This document shows positions 4,897 to 5,845 of a stretch of 5,845 bases of DNA, one piece after another. How positions within the stretch are numbered: position 1 is the first letter of the stretch; each line of letters begins with the position of its first letter. The notes beneath the pieces are model-generated. The model saw only the letters and a program-made list of their open reading frames with translations, was not told where the DNA came from and ran no database searches. The stretch spans positions 1-5,845 of the forward strand of contig CAMLKQ010000148.1 of assembly GCA_946480585.1 (NCBI GenBank), read 5' to 3'. Source of the DNA: an uncultured Kangiella sp. (GTDB taxonomy: Bacteria; Pseudomonadota; Gammaproteobacteria; Enterobacterales; DSM-103792). A program made the translations under genes and the position numbers.

Positions 4897-5736
4897 TTAG
4901 CCGGCAAACGAGCCGGTCGCCAGTTTCAGTTGGGTAATGAGGCGGGTCTGCCAGCGTTGCCAGCCGCCGAGTTGCAGCCGGTAGCGCTGCAAGGCGTAGC
5001 CATCGGCTTCGGTCGCGGCGAGCCAGCGGCTGCGCAAGGCCAGCAGAATCAAAACGGGGGCCAGTTGCTTGGCCTGACTGCGATCCAGTCGCTGCAAACC
5101 TTCGCGCAGCAGCGCGCGCTGGTGCGCGGTCTGGGCAGCGAATACGGCGCGCAGATCGATCTCACCCGGCTGACAGAGCTGATCAGCACTCAGACCATGC
5201 GCGCCCAGTTGTTGATACGGCAAATAAACCACGTGGGCGCTGGCGTGCCGGGCAAAATCCTGCACCAGCTGACCGTATTCGAGAAAACCGCCGATGGCCT
5301 TGGCCGTGTCACTGGTCAACGCCACGTTTAGTGCATAACCGAGCAGTTGCAGCAACAGTTCGCCGCGCTGCTGCAGGAAACCATCGAGCTCGGCCTGTTC
5401 GGCAAAGCCGGCAAAATCGATGTCCTGCTCGACGGTGTCGAGCAGCGCGCTCAGCAGCGGCGTGATCGCCGGCGTGCGGGCGCGCAGCGATGCCATCGCT
5501 TGCAGACTCGGATGGGTACTGTGCGCATCGGCGGTCAGCTGCGTGCGCCACCATTGCAGCTGCGTTTCCGCCAGCTGTCGCTCGCTGGCGCGATGCGGAA
5601 TATCGCAGACGCGCTGGTGAAACGCGAAGCAGCCAAGCAGCGCGAGTTCGGTATCGGCATCAAGGCCCTTGAGGGCGCAGGCGAGATCACTGTGCGGCGG
5701 TGCGACGTCCTGCCGGCAAAATTGGCGAGCGTCCAT
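4897..5736 (-). CDS. Squalene/phytoene synthase family protein with degenerate Asp-rich motifs
   Basis: A 279-aa all-helical protein with the layout of the trans-isoprenyl (squalene/phytoene) synthases. Family marks are ALLGCFAFHQRVCDIPH (32-48), LAETQLQWWRTQL (55-67, the 'WW' helix), the Gly-rich helix near 145-160, and VVYLP (169-173) followed by GLS. In true synthases two DxxxD motifs bind magnesium and the diphosphate. Here the first reads CDIPH (44-48), with both outer Asp lost, and the second reads DFARH (160-164), with the last Asp lost. It may thus be a non-catalytic relative, as in the complex I assembly factor NDUFAF6, or act on another substrate. The ATG lies one base after the stop of the yeaD-like gene, so translation is likely coupled; yciK follows 34 nt later. 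No carotenoid or hopanoid genes are nearby. TAA stop. Confidence 0.85.
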   Translation of the reverse strand: MDARQFCRQDVAPPHSDLACALKGLDADTELALLGCFAFHQRVCDIPHRASERQLAETQLQWWRTQLTADAHSTHPSLQAMASLRARTPAITPLLSALLDTVEQDIDFAGFAEQAELDGFLQQRGELLLQLLGYALNVALTSDTAKAIGGFLEYGQLVQDFARHASAHVVYLPYQQLGAHGLSADQLCQPGEIDLRAVFAAQTAHQRALLREGLQRLDRSQAKQLAPVLILLALRSRWLAATEADGYALQRYRLQLGGWQRWQTRLITQLKLATGSFAG

Positions 5737-5737
5737 G

Positions 5738-5845
5738 TCAGGATTCCGTTCGTGCCGTCAGCGTGAAACCGATGGCGTACTGCATGCCGGGCGCCAGAAT
5801 CACCGCGTGATCATTGGCGATCGCGGTTTCAACGCAGACAAACCG
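5738..5845 (-). CDS. yeaD: D-hexose-6-phosphate mutarotase, YeaD-like (C-terminal end only)
   Basis: Only the last 35 codons and a TGA are inside the window; the rest lies beyond base 5845. The peptide RFVCVETAIANDH, followed by VILAPGMQYAIGFTL, fits the closing strands of YeaD-type aldose-1-epimerase-fold proteins, where a 'FVCVE' strand and an 'LAPG' turn are characteristic. These enzymes interconvert the alpha and beta anomers of glucose-6-phosphate in the cytoplasm. The catalytic residues are not in the visible part. The stop is one base from the start of the synthase-family gene. Assignment rests on a short segment but the motifs are distinctive. Confidence 0.75.
   Translation of the reverse strand, partial: RFVCVETAIANDHAVILAPGMQYAIGFTLTARTES

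Noticed and set aside
4488..5766. + strand open frames at 4488-4937, 4861-5331 and 5347-5766
   Set aside because: All are shadows of yciK and the synthase-family gene; none has a motif or a convincing ribosome site.

Overview
The window is chromosomal DNA, probably from a GC-rich gammaproteobacterium. The main pointer is a gene very close to the short-chain dehydrogenase YciK, lying behind the end of a YeaD-type hexose-6-phosphate mutarotase. I see no insertion sequence, phage gene, CRISPR array, tRNA or rRNA. Codon use looks even across the genes, so nothing points to recent transfer.

Left part, + strand (1-2057). An M28 zinc carboxypeptidase resembling carboxypeptidase Q (CPQ/PGCP) is cut at its 5' end by the window edge. 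A crotonase-fold acyl-CoA enzyme follows 59 nt later. It lacks both hydratase glutamates but carries a glutamate where enoyl-CoA delta isomerases have theirs. The block ends at a strong stem with A/T tracts on both sides (2092-2121), which can stop transcription from either direction.

Middle part, - strand (3994 down to 2120). A candidate sigma70-type promoter, overlapped by a perfect 17-bp palindrome, stands before a leader of about 100 nt that could form two abutting helices. Next come a diguanylate cyclase (GAF-like N-terminus plus GGEEF domain with an intact inhibitory site) and, 38 nt later, a 152-aa protein that looks like the N-terminal domain of Ycf46-type AAA proteins without the ATPase. 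A 9-bp hairpin abuts the ribosome binding site of this second gene. Between it and the bidirectional terminator lie another hairpin, a possible promoter with palindromes, and a small basic ORF whose stop codon touches the terminator.

Right part, - strand (5845 down to 4043). Three closely packed genes run yeaD-like (3' end only), a squalene/phytoene-synthase-family protein, and yciK. The first two are 1 nt apart and the last two 34 nt apart, so they are probably one operon, with a hairpin after yciK as its likely end. The synthase-family protein has lost aspartates from both Asp-rich motifs and may not be a prenyl synthase.

Most genes are ordinary housekeeping or accessory metabolism. The less usual content is the diguanylate cyclase / Ycf46-N-like pair with its dense regulatory DNA, and the two enzyme-fold proteins with altered catalytic motifs. 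I do not see a clearly new defence or mobile system.
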